Shown here: positions 1 through 7,931 of the stretch, in pieces | Position numbering within the stretch: position 1 is the stretch's first letter | How the letters are laid out: each line of letters starts with the position of its first letter | Origin: Planctomycetes bacterium ADurb.Bin069 | GTDB lineage: Bacteria; Planctomycetota; UBA8108; UBA8890; UBA8898 | Length of the DNA: 64,000 bases | Assembly (NCBI GenBank): GCA_002070955.1 | Contig: MWEK01000006.1 | Span: forward strand, 1-64,000 | Reading direction: 5' to 3' | Program-made: the position numbers and the translations under genes | Notes under the pieces: model-generated | The model's database searches: none | What the model was told of the DNA's origin: nothing | The model's input: the letters and a program-made list of their open reading frames with translations, nothing else

Positions 1-598
1 AGATCAGCACGGTGGCCCGGCCCGCCACCTCCGAACCCGGCATCTTGGTCTGTGCGGTCGACGGATCCACCGCCGCGTCGTACTGGATCGGTCCTTCCAC
101 CAGAAGTTCCGGTTGCCGCTCGCGCACCAGTTCGGTTGCCGCTCTGACCTTGTCGACGTCTGCACCGGTACCGGAGCTGCCCGTCGAATACGACAGCATG
201 GCAACCCGCGGATCGATGCCGAACTGGGCGGCGGTGCGCGCCGACGAGATGGCGATATCGGCGAGTTGTTCGGCCGTCGGGTCCGGCACGATCGCGCAGT
301 CGCCGTAGGCCAGCACCCGGTCCGCCAGACACATCAGGAAGATGCTGGAGACCGTGCTGACACCGGGTGCGGTCTTGATGATCTCGAAGGCCGGGCGGAC
401 GGTGTGCGCGGTGGTGTGCCTGGCCCCGGAGACCATCCCGTCGACCATGTCGTTGTGGACCAGCATCGTGCCGAAATAGGAGACGTCGGAGATGATCTCG
501 CGGGCCTGGTCGACGGTGACACCCTTGTGGCTGCGCAGCTGCGCATACTGTTCGGCAAACCCGTCGCACAGGTCGCTGGTGCGGGGGTCGAGCACGGT
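1..598 (-). CDS. pta: phosphate acetyltransferase, C-terminal catalytic domain, partial at both ends
   Basis: The minus strand reads without a stop from about 598 to the window edge and gives the PTA_PTB catalytic domain. Visible stretches are TVLDPRTSDLCDGFAEQYA, VSYFGTMLVHNDMVDGMVSG, FEIIKTAPGVSTVSSIFLM, MLSYSTGSSGTGADVDKVR and LLVEGPIQYDAAVDPSTAQ. The enzyme interconverts acetyl-CoA and acetyl phosphate in the cytoplasm. The wording closely follows actinobacterial (mycobacterial) Pta from memory, unlike anything else in the window. The 3' end lies beyond the left edge. The 5' end is lost abruptly at about 598, where an unrelated gene on the other strand begins in mid-protein. Identification is firm; whether it belongs to this genome is doubtful. 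Confidence 0.85.
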
Positions 599-1601
599 GA
601 GCGACGCGAACGGCTGGTTCCGCCTCGGAAGCCTCGGGGAGGGCCCGTACACGGTGAGGGCGCGATGCGAGGGCTTTGCCGAGGCGTCGCTCGCCGAAGT
701 GAAGGTGAACACCGAGATCGCCGTCGTGCTCGCGCGCACGGGCGGGCTACGCGGCATCGTGCTCATGGCGCTGACCGGCGAGCGGGTGACGTCCTTCCGC
801 GTGCGGCTGAGCGCCATGCGCGCCGATGGCACGGAGGAGGAGGGCGGCCGCGGCGGGTTCCGGGGCCCCGGCGGCGGCATGTTCTCCCCGCGCGAATTCT
901 CCAGTCCCGATGGAAGCTTCCAGATCAACGGCCTGGCGCCGGGCACGTACTACCTGGAGGCGGCGGCGGAGGGGCGGAGCGGCAGGCAGGTGATCGTCAC
1001 CATCGTGGCGGACGAGTTGACCGAGGGAATCGTCGTGCCCCTCGAGGAAGGTCTCTCCGTCGCGGGCTATGTCATCGGGAAACACGGCCCTCTTGCCGGC
1101 GCGGAGGTTTTCGTCGTCGCCGCGCCGCGCGCCGAGCGCCGCGCCGGAAGGGCGCCGGAAAGATCCGCCGCGGCCGCCCCGGCGCGCCTCGAGGGAGCCG
1201 CGGCCCATAGCGACGAGACGGGCATGTTCACTCTCAGGGATCTGCCTCCCGGGGCCTACGAGGTGATCATCCATCACCGCGATTATCTCCCCGAGACGCG
1301 CAGGATCGAAATCCGCGGCGACGGCGTCGCCAAGGAGATCAGGGCGGTGCTCCAGGACGGCTTGTCGCTTTCGGGAACGATCAAAGCCGACGCCGCCGTC
1401 CCGTTCGCGGTGGTGACAGTGCGGGATGGGCGAGGGCTGGCGAAAACCGCGACCGCCGACAAGAACGGCCGCTACGAGATTCGCGGCCTGGCGCCGGGCA
1501 CGTACTCGTATTCCGTGGGCCTGCGCCCGGGCGAGCGGCCGCAGACCGGGAGGATCGCGATCAAGCGCGGCGCGAACCGCTTCGACATCACGCTGCGGTG
1601 A
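597..1601 (+). CDS. carboxypeptidase regulatory-like repeat protein, 5'-truncated
   Basis: The open frame from about 597 to the TGA at 1599-1601 gives about 334 residues with no start or signal peptide, so the N-terminus is missing. It contains repeated transthyretin-like (CarboxypepD_reg) units of the form D-x-G-x-F-x-I-x-G-L-x-P-G-x-Y. Examples are DANGWFRLGSLGEGPYTV, DGSFQINGLAPGTYYLEA, ETGMFTLRDLPPGAYEVI and NGRYEIRGLAPGTYSYSV. Such repeats form beta-sandwiches in exported or surface proteins; no enzymatic domain remains. The frame is lost upstream exactly where the Pta fragment starts. A secreted modular protein is likely, but its role is unknown. Confidence 0.75.
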   Translation: MSDANGWFRLGSLGEGPYTVRARCEGFAEASLAEVKVNTEIAVVLARTGGLRGIVLMALTGERVTSFRVRLSAMRADGTEEEGGRGGFRGPGGGMFSPREFSSPDGSFQINGLAPGTYYLEAAAEGRSGRQVIVTIVADELTEGIVVPLEEGLSVAGYVIGKHGPLAGAEVFVVAAPRAERRAGRAPERSAAAAPARLEGAAAHSDETGMFTLRDLPPGAYEVIIHHRDYLPETRRIEIRGDGVAKEIRAVLQDGLSLSGTIKADAAVPFAVVTVRDGRGLAKTATADKNGRYEIRGLAPGTYSYSVGLRPGERPQTGRIAIKRGANRFDITLR

Positions 1602-1736
1602 CGGCAGGCGCCGGACGCGCGCGGGCGGGAGCATGGGGCCCCGCCGGCCGCCGGGAGCGGCCGCGAGCTTTGCGCGCGCGGAACGTGTGGAGACGGAGCC
1701 CGAGACGCGGGCGCCGACGGAAGGAGGAATTCAGCC

Positions 1737-2708
1737 ATGAACGGACGGCGACGGTTGCAGTTGAGCCTCGCATGCCTTGCGGCATGCGGCGCGGCCGCGG
1801 TGCTTTGCGCGGCCGATGCGCCCGCCAAGGTCGAGCTCAAGCTCGGCAAGGGCGATACGTTCCGGTACACGGTGACGACGGCATCCGCCACCGAAGGCGG
1901 CGACGGGCAGGGTGCGTTCAGGCGGTCGAGCACCGCCGAGGTGCTGTACGCGATCAAGGTCGAGGACAAGAAGGACGGCGGAGACCTGGTCCTTTCCGTG
2001 ACGTACGTCTCGGTGAAGATCAAGGAAGAAGGCGGGCGGGGCGCCTTCGAGTTCGACTCGGCCAAACCCGGCGGAGGCGCGGAGACGGCGGAGCTGGAAA
2101 AGATCGTGAAGAGCGCGATCAAGGTGATCGTGGCGGACGGCAAGGTCAAGGAAGTGACCGGATTCCCCGAGGCCGCGCAAACCGCGGCCGGCAGGGGCGC
2201 CAAGAGCGGCGCGGCGGAGAAGGGGCCGCGCCGCATGCCCGCCTCAGGCGGTTTCTTCCGCGGCATGAACGTCGCCGGCGCGATCGCGCTCACCCGCGAC
2301 CTGACGTACATCCTGTCGCCGCCGATCCAGGGCGTCGCGCTGGAGGAGGGCAAGACCTACCAGGCCGCGGCGGTCGAGCGGTCCGCCGCGGAGGGCAAGG
2401 GCCGCGGCGGCGCGGGGCGCATGGCCGGCCTGAACCTGGCCTACACCTACGTGGGTCTCGAGGGAGAGGCCGTCAAGTTCGCCGTCCTGAGGAAGGCGCC
2501 CCAGTCGGCGCGCGGCGGCCTCGGCGCAGGCATGGGCCCCGGCGCGGGCCTGGAGGCCAGGGGCGATGCGTTCGTGACCCTCAAGGACGGTCTGCTCCGG
2601 AAGCTGGAGCTCAAGTCAGCGAGCGAAGAAGCGAGCGAGCGAAGCGGCCGGGCCGCGCCGATGAAGAGCTCGATGACCATAACCGTAGCCCGCGCGGCGG
2701 CGAAGTAA
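1737..2708 (+). CDS. exported protein of unknown function (DUF6263-like)
   Basis: This is a 323-residue protein. The ATG at 1737 follows a strong AAGGAGG site with good spacing. Residues 1-27 form a signal peptide (basic start, hydrophobic LACLAACGAAAVLCA, likely cleavage after AAD). The mature part is beta-rich and begins KVELKLGKGDTFRYTVT, which resembles the opening of DUF6263-type planctomycete surface proteins; that match is from memory only. A long Lys/Gly/Arg-rich low-complexity stretch lies near residues 140-170 and another near 215-225. It sits 135 bases after the truncated regulatory-repeat gene and may be cotranscribed. No catalytic motif is visible. Confidence 0.7.
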   Translation: MNGRRRLQLSLACLAACGAAAVLCAADAPAKVELKLGKGDTFRYTVTTASATEGGDGQGAFRRSSTAEVLYAIKVEDKKDGGDLVLSVTYVSVKIKEEGGRGAFEFDSAKPGGGAETAELEKIVKSAIKVIVADGKVKEVTGFPEAAQTAAGRGAKSGAAEKGPRRMPASGGFFRGMNVAGAIALTRDLTYILSPPIQGVALEEGKTYQAAAVERSAAEGKGRGGAGRMAGLNLAYTYVGLEGEAVKFAVLRKAPQSARGGLGAGMGPGAGLEARGDAFVTLKDGLLRKLELKSASEEASERSGRAAPMKSSMTITVARAAAK

Positions 2709-2721
2709 AGCGCTCAGCCCC

Positions 2722-2751
2722 GCCGGCCGTCGAGAGCCGGCGACGGCCGGC
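2722..2751 (+). terminator. hairpin after the 1737-2708 gene
   Basis: A perfect 11-bp stem (GCCGGCCGTCG / CGACGGCCGGC) with an 8-base loop lies 14 bases after the stop codon. There is no clear T-run, so it may only stabilise the mRNA end. Confidence 0.45.
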
Positions 2752-2852
2752 CCGGGCCCCGGGTTGTCTGACGGCGCCCGGGGCTCGGCCCCTTTCGGCG
2801 CCGGAGTCCGGGCGGCGGGCGATCCGGTGGATTAATTCGCGGCGGAAGATGG

Positions 2853-2880
2853 TTGACTCTCCGCCGCCGGCCCGTAGACT
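2853..2880 (+). promoter_or_regulatory. sigma70-like promoter for the 2916 gene
   Basis: TTGACT, a 16-base spacer and TAGACT lie 36 bases before the ATG at 2916. Both hexamers are close to consensus and correctly placed for a short leader. Confidence 0.55.
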
Positions 2881-2915
2881 TCGAGAATAGAGGCTTTGCG
2901 AATGGGAGGTGTCAG

Positions 2916-4085
2916 ATGCGAGTCATAGTCTTTGCCTGTGTGTTGCTCGTGATCGGAGTTCCCGCGCTCGGGGCAGTGGCGGTGACGCCCTTTCAGAGCG
3001 AATGCCTGCCCGAGCCCCCCGCGACGGAAGGGGCGCTGACCGTCACGGTGGAGGGCTGTGTCGTGCACATGAAGCACGATTCGGTCCACACCAATTGCTG
3101 CCTGGTGTACCAACCCAAGGTCGAGATCGACGGCTTCGACGTCACGATCATCGAGGTCGACACCGGACCGCCGTGCGACTGCATCTGCTGGTTCGATCTG
3201 GGCCTGACGATCGAAGGGCTGCCGCCCGGCGTTTACACCATCACCGTGGTGCCGTTTCCCGGCACCGAGAAGGCGACTTTTACCATCGTGGTGCCGTCGT
3301 GCGAGGATTTCATCATCATGGCGCCCGAGGTCTGGGCGTACATGGGGACGCGCGGCGTGGTCGTGCCCGTATTCGCGACGAACGTTGCGCCGCTTCAAGG
3401 CTTCTCCTTCGGCGTGACCTTCAACCTGCAGCATGCGCGCATGGCGGATATCAATCTCCGGGGGACGATCACGGAGCGAGTCGGCGCCGAATACGTCGCG
3501 CTCGCCATCGACAACGGTGAATTTTCCCAGACTCCGCCCACCCGCGGCGAGGGCTGGGCCACCTTCGCGGTGGTTCTGGATGTCGAACCGCCCTTCGAGG
3601 GGCAGACGATTCCGGCGGGAAACGGCCAGCGCATCGCCAATCTGGTCTACGACCTCCAGTTGCCGCCGAACCCCGCGCGGAGCATGAGGGTGCCTTTTGT
3701 CGACGGTCTCGGCAAGCCGCCCGTTCCCGTCGTCTACGTCGTCAAGGGGCTCGACGTGCGGCCGGCCAAGCGGAACGGCATCATCCAGCTCATGTGGCCG
3801 CCCCTGTTCATCCGCGGCGATGCCAACGACAACGGCAGCATGACGATCGCCGATCCGATCTATCTGCTGAACTACCTCTTCGGACACGGTCCCGTGCCGC
3901 CTTGCCTTGATGCGGCCGATGCCAACGATGACGGTCTCCTCAACCTGTCCGACGCGATCGCGATTCTGGCCTATCTCTTCCGCCAGGGCGTGATTCCGCC
4001 GCCCTCCCCGCCCGGACCGCCGGGGTACGATCCGACGCCCGACGATCTGGACTGTGCCCGGGCGGAGCAGGGGCCTCGGGTTTAG
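2916..4085 (+). CDS. exported protein with cohesin-like beta-sandwich and dockerin-type C-terminal doublet
   Basis: The ATG at 2916 follows GGGAGGT and gives 389 residues. Residues 1-19 are a signal peptide. A Cys-rich domain (NCC, then CDCICWFDL) spans about residues 25-125. From about 130 to 290 there is a beta-rich region with VVVPVFATNVAPLQGFSFGV and NGQRIANLVYDLQL, which resembles the edge strands of cohesin-type domains; this is a weak, by-eye match. Residues about 305-370 hold two EF-hand-like dockerin segments (GDANDNGSMTIADPIYLLNYLF and DANDDGLLNLSDAIAILAYLF, quoted in part) separated by a Cys. The ending DPTPDDLDCA is typical of planctomycete tails. It probably works at the cell surface; the ligand is unknown. 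Confidence 0.75.
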   Translation: MRVIVFACVLLVIGVPALGAVAVTPFQSECLPEPPATEGALTVTVEGCVVHMKHDSVHTNCCLVYQPKVEIDGFDVTIIEVDTGPPCDCICWFDLGLTIEGLPPGVYTITVVPFPGTEKATFTIVVPSCEDFIIMAPEVWAYMGTRGVVVPVFATNVAPLQGFSFGVTFNLQHARMADINLRGTITERVGAEYVALAIDNGEFSQTPPTRGEGWATFAVVLDVEPPFEGQTIPAGNGQRIANLVYDLQLPPNPARSMRVPFVDGLGKPPVPVVYVVKGLDVRPAKRNGIIQLMWPPLFIRGDANDNGSMTIADPIYLLNYLFGHGPVPPCLDAADANDDGLLNLSDAIAILAYLFRQGVIPPPSPPGPPGYDPTPDDLDCARAEQGPRV

Positions 4086-4097
4086 AAGCGCGAGGAT

Positions 4098-4141
4098 GCC
4101 GGCGGCGTTCTTCCCGGAGCGTCCGGGAAGACGCCGCCGGC
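4098..4141. terminator. long bidirectional terminator hairpin
   Basis: A 19-bp stem with one bulged T (GCCGGCGGCGT-TCTTCCCGG against CCGGGAAGACGCCGCCGGC) and an AGCGT loop sits between two convergent genes. This position suits a shared terminator. Confidence 0.75.
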
Positions 4142-4166
4142 TGTCTCCGCCTGCCGAGCCTTCGGC

Positions 4167-6593
4167 TCAGTCTTCCGCCGCGAGCCCGGCGAGTTCCTCC
4201 GGCGTCAGGTTGTGGCTCATGATGCTCAAACGGTCGGTGGCGCCGGCGGCGGCGTAAGCCGCTAGGATCCAGGCACCGCGGAACGCGGGGCCCGCACTGA
4301 AGCAGATGAGCGGGCGCGGCGCCGCCAGCGCGCATGCGGTTTCCAAGCCCCCCGCGCCGAGGATGTGCGGAGCGAAGTCATCGCCCTGCCAGGCGGTCTC
4401 GCTCTCGGAGGCGTAGTCCTTGAGGTCCGCGATGATCAACGCGCGGTCGGGAAGGTACGGCGCCGCCAGCGCGACCCACTTGCCCGCGCGGCCCAGGCCG
4501 ATGACCGCGATGCGGTCGGCGACCTTGGCCTCGAGAAAGGCAGCCGCGGCGGCGATGTCGCGGACGCGCTCCACAAGCGTCGTCCGGTTGTACGTCGTGA
4601 ACATCTTGTCGGCGCGGGCGCGCGGCGTGGGCCCGTAGGCGGAGTGAAACTCGCCCGTCAGGAAGGTGTCGATGGCGAGAACGGGCAGGTTTCTGCCCAG
4701 CAACGCTTCGAGCAGCGGTCCCGGCCGGCTGCGCGCCGCGTCGATCAGCGCGGCCTTGCCGTCGGGATGGATGACGAGCACGGCGCCGATGCGCGTCGCG
4801 CGGCCCGCGTCCGGCGGCGGGGCGCTGAAGAACAGCGCGGGCAGTTTCTGATCGTCGCGGGCGATGCACAGGCGCAGGCAGGCGGTTCCCGCGGCGGCCG
4901 TGGCGTTCGAGAGATGAGTCATGCCGAGGAACTCCGCGGCGGACGGCCCGCCCTCGGTGCGCCCGCGGATGTAGACGGCGTGCCGGTAGTACGCGCCGAT
5001 CGTCTCGCGAAAGCGCGCGAGCGCGGCGGCATCCTTGGGAAGGTGGTTGCGCAGGCGCGCCTTGGCCTCCTCGCGGAGCAACGCTTCCAGTCCCGGGCGG
5101 TCGAGGGCGCCGGGCGGGAGCTCCCGGCCGTGCCAGACGCTCACATCCTCGAGCTTCTCCAGCGTGTACGGCGGTTCCTTGTACGGCGTCGCCGGCGCGG
5201 CGCCCAGCAGCCACTTCAGGAAGAAGTTGTAGACGGCCTCGCGGGAGTCGCGGTTGTAGTTGTGGGGCGCCTCGAAGTGCGCGCCGGCGAGCCGGTCGGC
5301 CGCGCCGAGGAGTTCGTAGACGCTGCGCACCATGGGAAGCTCGACGGACGGGGTCTTCGAGGTCCAGTCGCCGCTCGCGGAGACGAGGATGAGCGGCCGC
5401 GGCGCCATGAGCGCGGCGATCTCCGGGTTGATGGTGTCGAGGCGCAGGAGCGGCGCGTTCTCGCATTCGCAGCCGCCCTGCATGAAGGCCGAGACCATGC
5501 ACACGGGCGCGGCGACCTTCACGCGTTCGTCCACCGCCATGAGGATGAAGGTCTGCGTGCCGCCTCCCGAGGCGCCGGTGCAGGCGAGCCTTTCAGGGTC
5601 GACGTCGGGGAGACTCGCGAGGAAATCCAGGCCGCGGATCGCGTTCCAGAGCTGGAGCTTCATCAGGCTCAGGCCCCACAGCTCGTTCTGCTCGCTCGCG
5701 AAGGAGTGGCCGATCTGGCGCTTGGAATCTCCGTAGCCGACCATGTCGTAGGTGAAGACGACGCAGCCGAGGCGCGCCAAGGCGATGGCGCGCATGGGGA
5801 CGCCGCCCGCGGGTTCGCCCTCGTCGGCGAAGCGTCCCCGGCCCCAATGGCCGTGCGGCGAGAGCACGCCGGGAAAAGGACCCTGCCGCCCGCGCGGTCG
5901 ATAGAGGTTGCCGGTGACGTAGAAGCCGGGCCAGGACTCGAAGTAGGCCTTCTCGACGGTGTAGCCCTCGCGCTCGAGCCGGTGGAAGATGACGGGCGCC
6001 AGCGGCATCTTTTCCGGCGGCGGGAGGAGCCCGCAGGAGGCGAGAATGTGGTCCCGGAGATGCGCCGCGCGCGCGCGCCAGGCCTCGGCGGAGGGGAAGG
6101 TGTACGTCGGGTACGCCAGGTTGATGTGGCGGCACTCGCGCGCGCGGCCGTCGGGGGCGGCCTGCGGGTCGAAGGGGCGCGAGCGCATCAGGGCCCAGCT
6201 TGCCGCGGGTTCGAAACTCCTGTCGGTCGCAAGGCACAGGGCGGCCGCTCCGCCCTCGCGATCCGCGGTAAGCGCGATTCTCCCTCCGGCGAAAACCGCG
6301 GTCCCGAGCCGCCGCCACGTCCAGCGGTCCGGCGCCGCGCGGGCGGGATCCGGCCGATCGGTGAAGTATTCCTCGCCGCCGGCTGTGAGCGTCACGGAGG
6401 AGTCCTCGCGCGCCCACGCCCAGAAGACATAGTTACGTTCCGCGATGGCCGCGCCCTCCGCGGCGAGGGCGGGAAAGGAATCGGCTGTGAAAAAGTAGGC
6501 CGGGGCCTCGGGAAGGGGAACGGGCGCGCCGTGCGCGGCGAAAGCGCAGAGAAACACGGCCGTCACCAGAGCGGAAACGCGCGTAGACTGCAT
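4167..6593 (-). CDS. secreted alpha/beta hydrolase (acetylxylan esterase / prolyl-oligopeptidase type) with degenerate second hydrolase domain
   Basis: This is an 808-residue protein. The ATG at 6593 is chosen because GGAGGTG lies seven bases upstream; residues 1-22 form a signal peptide. The first hydrolase domain (about 195-465) has an oxyanion strand near SPHGHWGRG, the nucleophile elbow GASGGG (Ser about 342), a plausible acid in SASGDW (about 409) and a His in EAPHNYN (about 444). A second Rossmann-like hydrolase half (about 600-790) has GLGRAG where GxSxG is expected, so it lacks the nucleophile and is probably structural. It likely deacylates sugars or plant glycans in the periplasm. 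The exact substrate cannot be told. Confidence 0.75.
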   Translation of the reverse strand: MQSTRVSALVTAVFLCAFAAHGAPVPLPEAPAYFFTADSFPALAAEGAAIAERNYVFWAWAREDSSVTLTAGGEEYFTDRPDPARAAPDRWTWRRLGTAVFAGGRIALTADREGGAAALCLATDRSFEPAASWALMRSRPFDPQAAPDGRARECRHINLAYPTYTFPSAEAWRARAAHLRDHILASCGLLPPPEKMPLAPVIFHRLEREGYTVEKAYFESWPGFYVTGNLYRPRGRQGPFPGVLSPHGHWGRGRFADEGEPAGGVPMRAIALARLGCVVFTYDMVGYGDSKRQIGHSFASEQNELWGLSLMKLQLWNAIRGLDFLASLPDVDPERLACTGASGGGTQTFILMAVDERVKVAAPVCMVSAFMQGGCECENAPLLRLDTINPEIAALMAPRPLILVSASGDWTSKTPSVELPMVRSVYELLGAADRLAGAHFEAPHNYNRDSREAVYNFFLKWLLGAAPATPYKEPPYTLEKLEDVSVWHGRELPPGALDRPGLEALLREEAKARLRNHLPKDAAALARFRETIGAYYRHAVYIRGRTEGGPSAAEFLGMTHLSNATAAAGTACLRLCIARDDQKLPALFFSAPPPDAGRATRIGAVLVIHPDGKAALIDAARSRPGPLLEALLGRNLPVLAIDTFLTGEFHSAYGPTPRARADKMFTTYNRTTLVERVRDIAAAAAFLEAKVADRIAVIGLGRAGKWVALAAPYLPDRALIIADLKDYASESETAWQGDDFAPHILGAGGLETACALAAPRPLICFSAGPAFRGAWILAAYAAAGATDRLSIMSHNLTPEELAGLAAED

Positions 6594-6630
6594 GGGTGCA
6601 CCTCCAGCGGCGAAGCCGAATATCACCGCA

Positions 6631-6659
6631 ATTATCGTTGACGGGAGAAGACGTGTACA
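6631..6659 (-). promoter_or_regulatory. sigma70-like promoter for the esterase
   Basis: On the minus strand TGTACA, a 17-base spacer and GATAAT lie about 38 bases before the esterase ATG at 6593. Confidence 0.4.
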
Positions 6660-6672
6660 GCGTGCGCGCCGC

Positions 6673-7926
6673 CTAGGCCGGCACGACGCGCGCCCCTTCG
6701 GCGGGACGCGCTATGAAGCGCAGCTCCTCGATGGGGCCGGCAGGGGCGCGCGGGCGGTAGAAGCGCTCGTCGATCACGGCCATGAGACGGGTGAGCGCGT
6801 CCTCCTCGCCGAGCGCGATGGCGAAGCCGCCGAAGCCGGCGCCGGTGAGGCGCGCGCCGAGGGCGCCGCCCTCGAGGAAAATCCGGACGAGTTCCTCCAG
6901 GGCGGGGGCGCTGATCTCGTAGAGATCGCGCGCGCTTGCGTGCGCCTCGGACATGAGGCGTCCCAGGGCGGGCATGTCGCCCGCCGCCAGGGCGCGCGTC
7001 GCCGCGACGACGCGCTCGGCCTCCTCGAACACGTGCCGCGCCCGCGCGAGGATCTTGGAGTCCGGGGGCACGGCCTCGCCGAGGGCCCGCAGGCAGGCTT
7101 CCGTGCCGAACTCTCTGGCGAAATCCCCCAAGCGCGGTAGCTCGGGGCGGTCGAACGCGCGCCCGAGGAGCGCGGCCGCGGCGCGGCATTCACCGACGCG
7201 CCGGTTGAACTCGGCGCGGGCCGCTTCGGTCTTCGCGGCCCGCACGAGGCTGTGGCAGGCGAGCACCGCGTAGCCCTCGGGAAAGGGCACGGGGGCCGCG
7301 GCCAGAGGGAAGAAGTCGATTCTCAGGGCGCAACCCGGAGCGCCGAGGATGCTCGCGGCCTGGTCCATGCCGCCGCCCTGGGTGCCGACGTAGCGCTCAG
7401 CGGCGGCGCAGCGCGCCGCAAACTCAAGCGGCGCCATGGACAGGGCGTTGACCTCGCGGAACGTCAGCGCCGCCGCGACTACGAGGGCGGAGCTGGACGA
7501 CAGGCCGCCTGCCTGAGGAATGTCCCCGTCGACCGCGGCGTCGAAACCGCGCACGGAAGCGCCGGGCGTCTCCAGCAGCAGCCGCGCGAAGTGCTCGACC
7601 GCGGCCTTGACGTAGTTGGCCCAGCTTCCCGGCGGATCGGGTTCGATGGCGGGCGAGGCGGTGAACTCCCGGGGCGGATGTCCTTCGCGCCCGTGCCGCA
7701 GCACGATGGCCGCGTCGCCGCGGGGCGCGAAGGCGATCCTGATGGCGCGGGGAAGCGCGAAGGGCAGCACCGGGAGGCCGTTGTAATCGGTGTGCTCGCC
7801 GATCAGGTTGATCCGCCCGGGCGCGCGCGCGATCCCCGCGGGGGCCCGGCCCCCGAAGGCGCGGGCGAACGCGGCGCGCAGCGCCCGCTCCCCGCGCCCG
7901 GTCCCGCCCCGCTCCGGCGTCTTCAT
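6673..7926 (-). CDS. galK: galactokinase
   Basis: This 417-residue GHMP kinase phosphorylates galactose to galactose 1-phosphate in the Leloir pathway. The family signature GRINLIGEHTDYNGLPVLPF lies near residue 40. The ATP-binding loop GGLSSSSALVVAAAL is near residue 145 and the C-terminal GHMP motif GARLTGAGFGGFAIAL is near residue 365. Length is slightly above the usual 380-390. The ATG at 7926 lies only five bases after the stop of the aspartate kinase gene, so the two are almost certainly cotranscribed. No other gal gene is in the window. Identification is firm. Confidence 0.92.
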   Translation of the reverse strand: MKTPERGGTGRGERALRAAFARAFGGRAPAGIARAPGRINLIGEHTDYNGLPVLPFALPRAIRIAFAPRGDAAIVLRHGREGHPPREFTASPAIEPDPPGSWANYVKAAVEHFARLLLETPGASVRGFDAAVDGDIPQAGGLSSSSALVVAAALTFREVNALSMAPLEFAARCAAAERYVGTQGGGMDQAASILGAPGCALRIDFFPLAAAPVPFPEGYAVLACHSLVRAAKTEAARAEFNRRVGECRAAAALLGRAFDRPELPRLGDFAREFGTEACLRALGEAVPPDSKILARARHVFEEAERVVAATRALAAGDMPALGRLMSEAHASARDLYEISAPALEELVRIFLEGGALGARLTGAGFGGFAIALGEEDALTRLMAVIDERFYRPRAPAGPIEELRFIARPAEGARVVPA

Positions 7927-7931
7927 ACCGG

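Noticed and set aside
1..598. Treating the Pta fragment as a normal gene of this genome
   Set aside because: It lacks both ends in the window and stops exactly where another broken gene starts.
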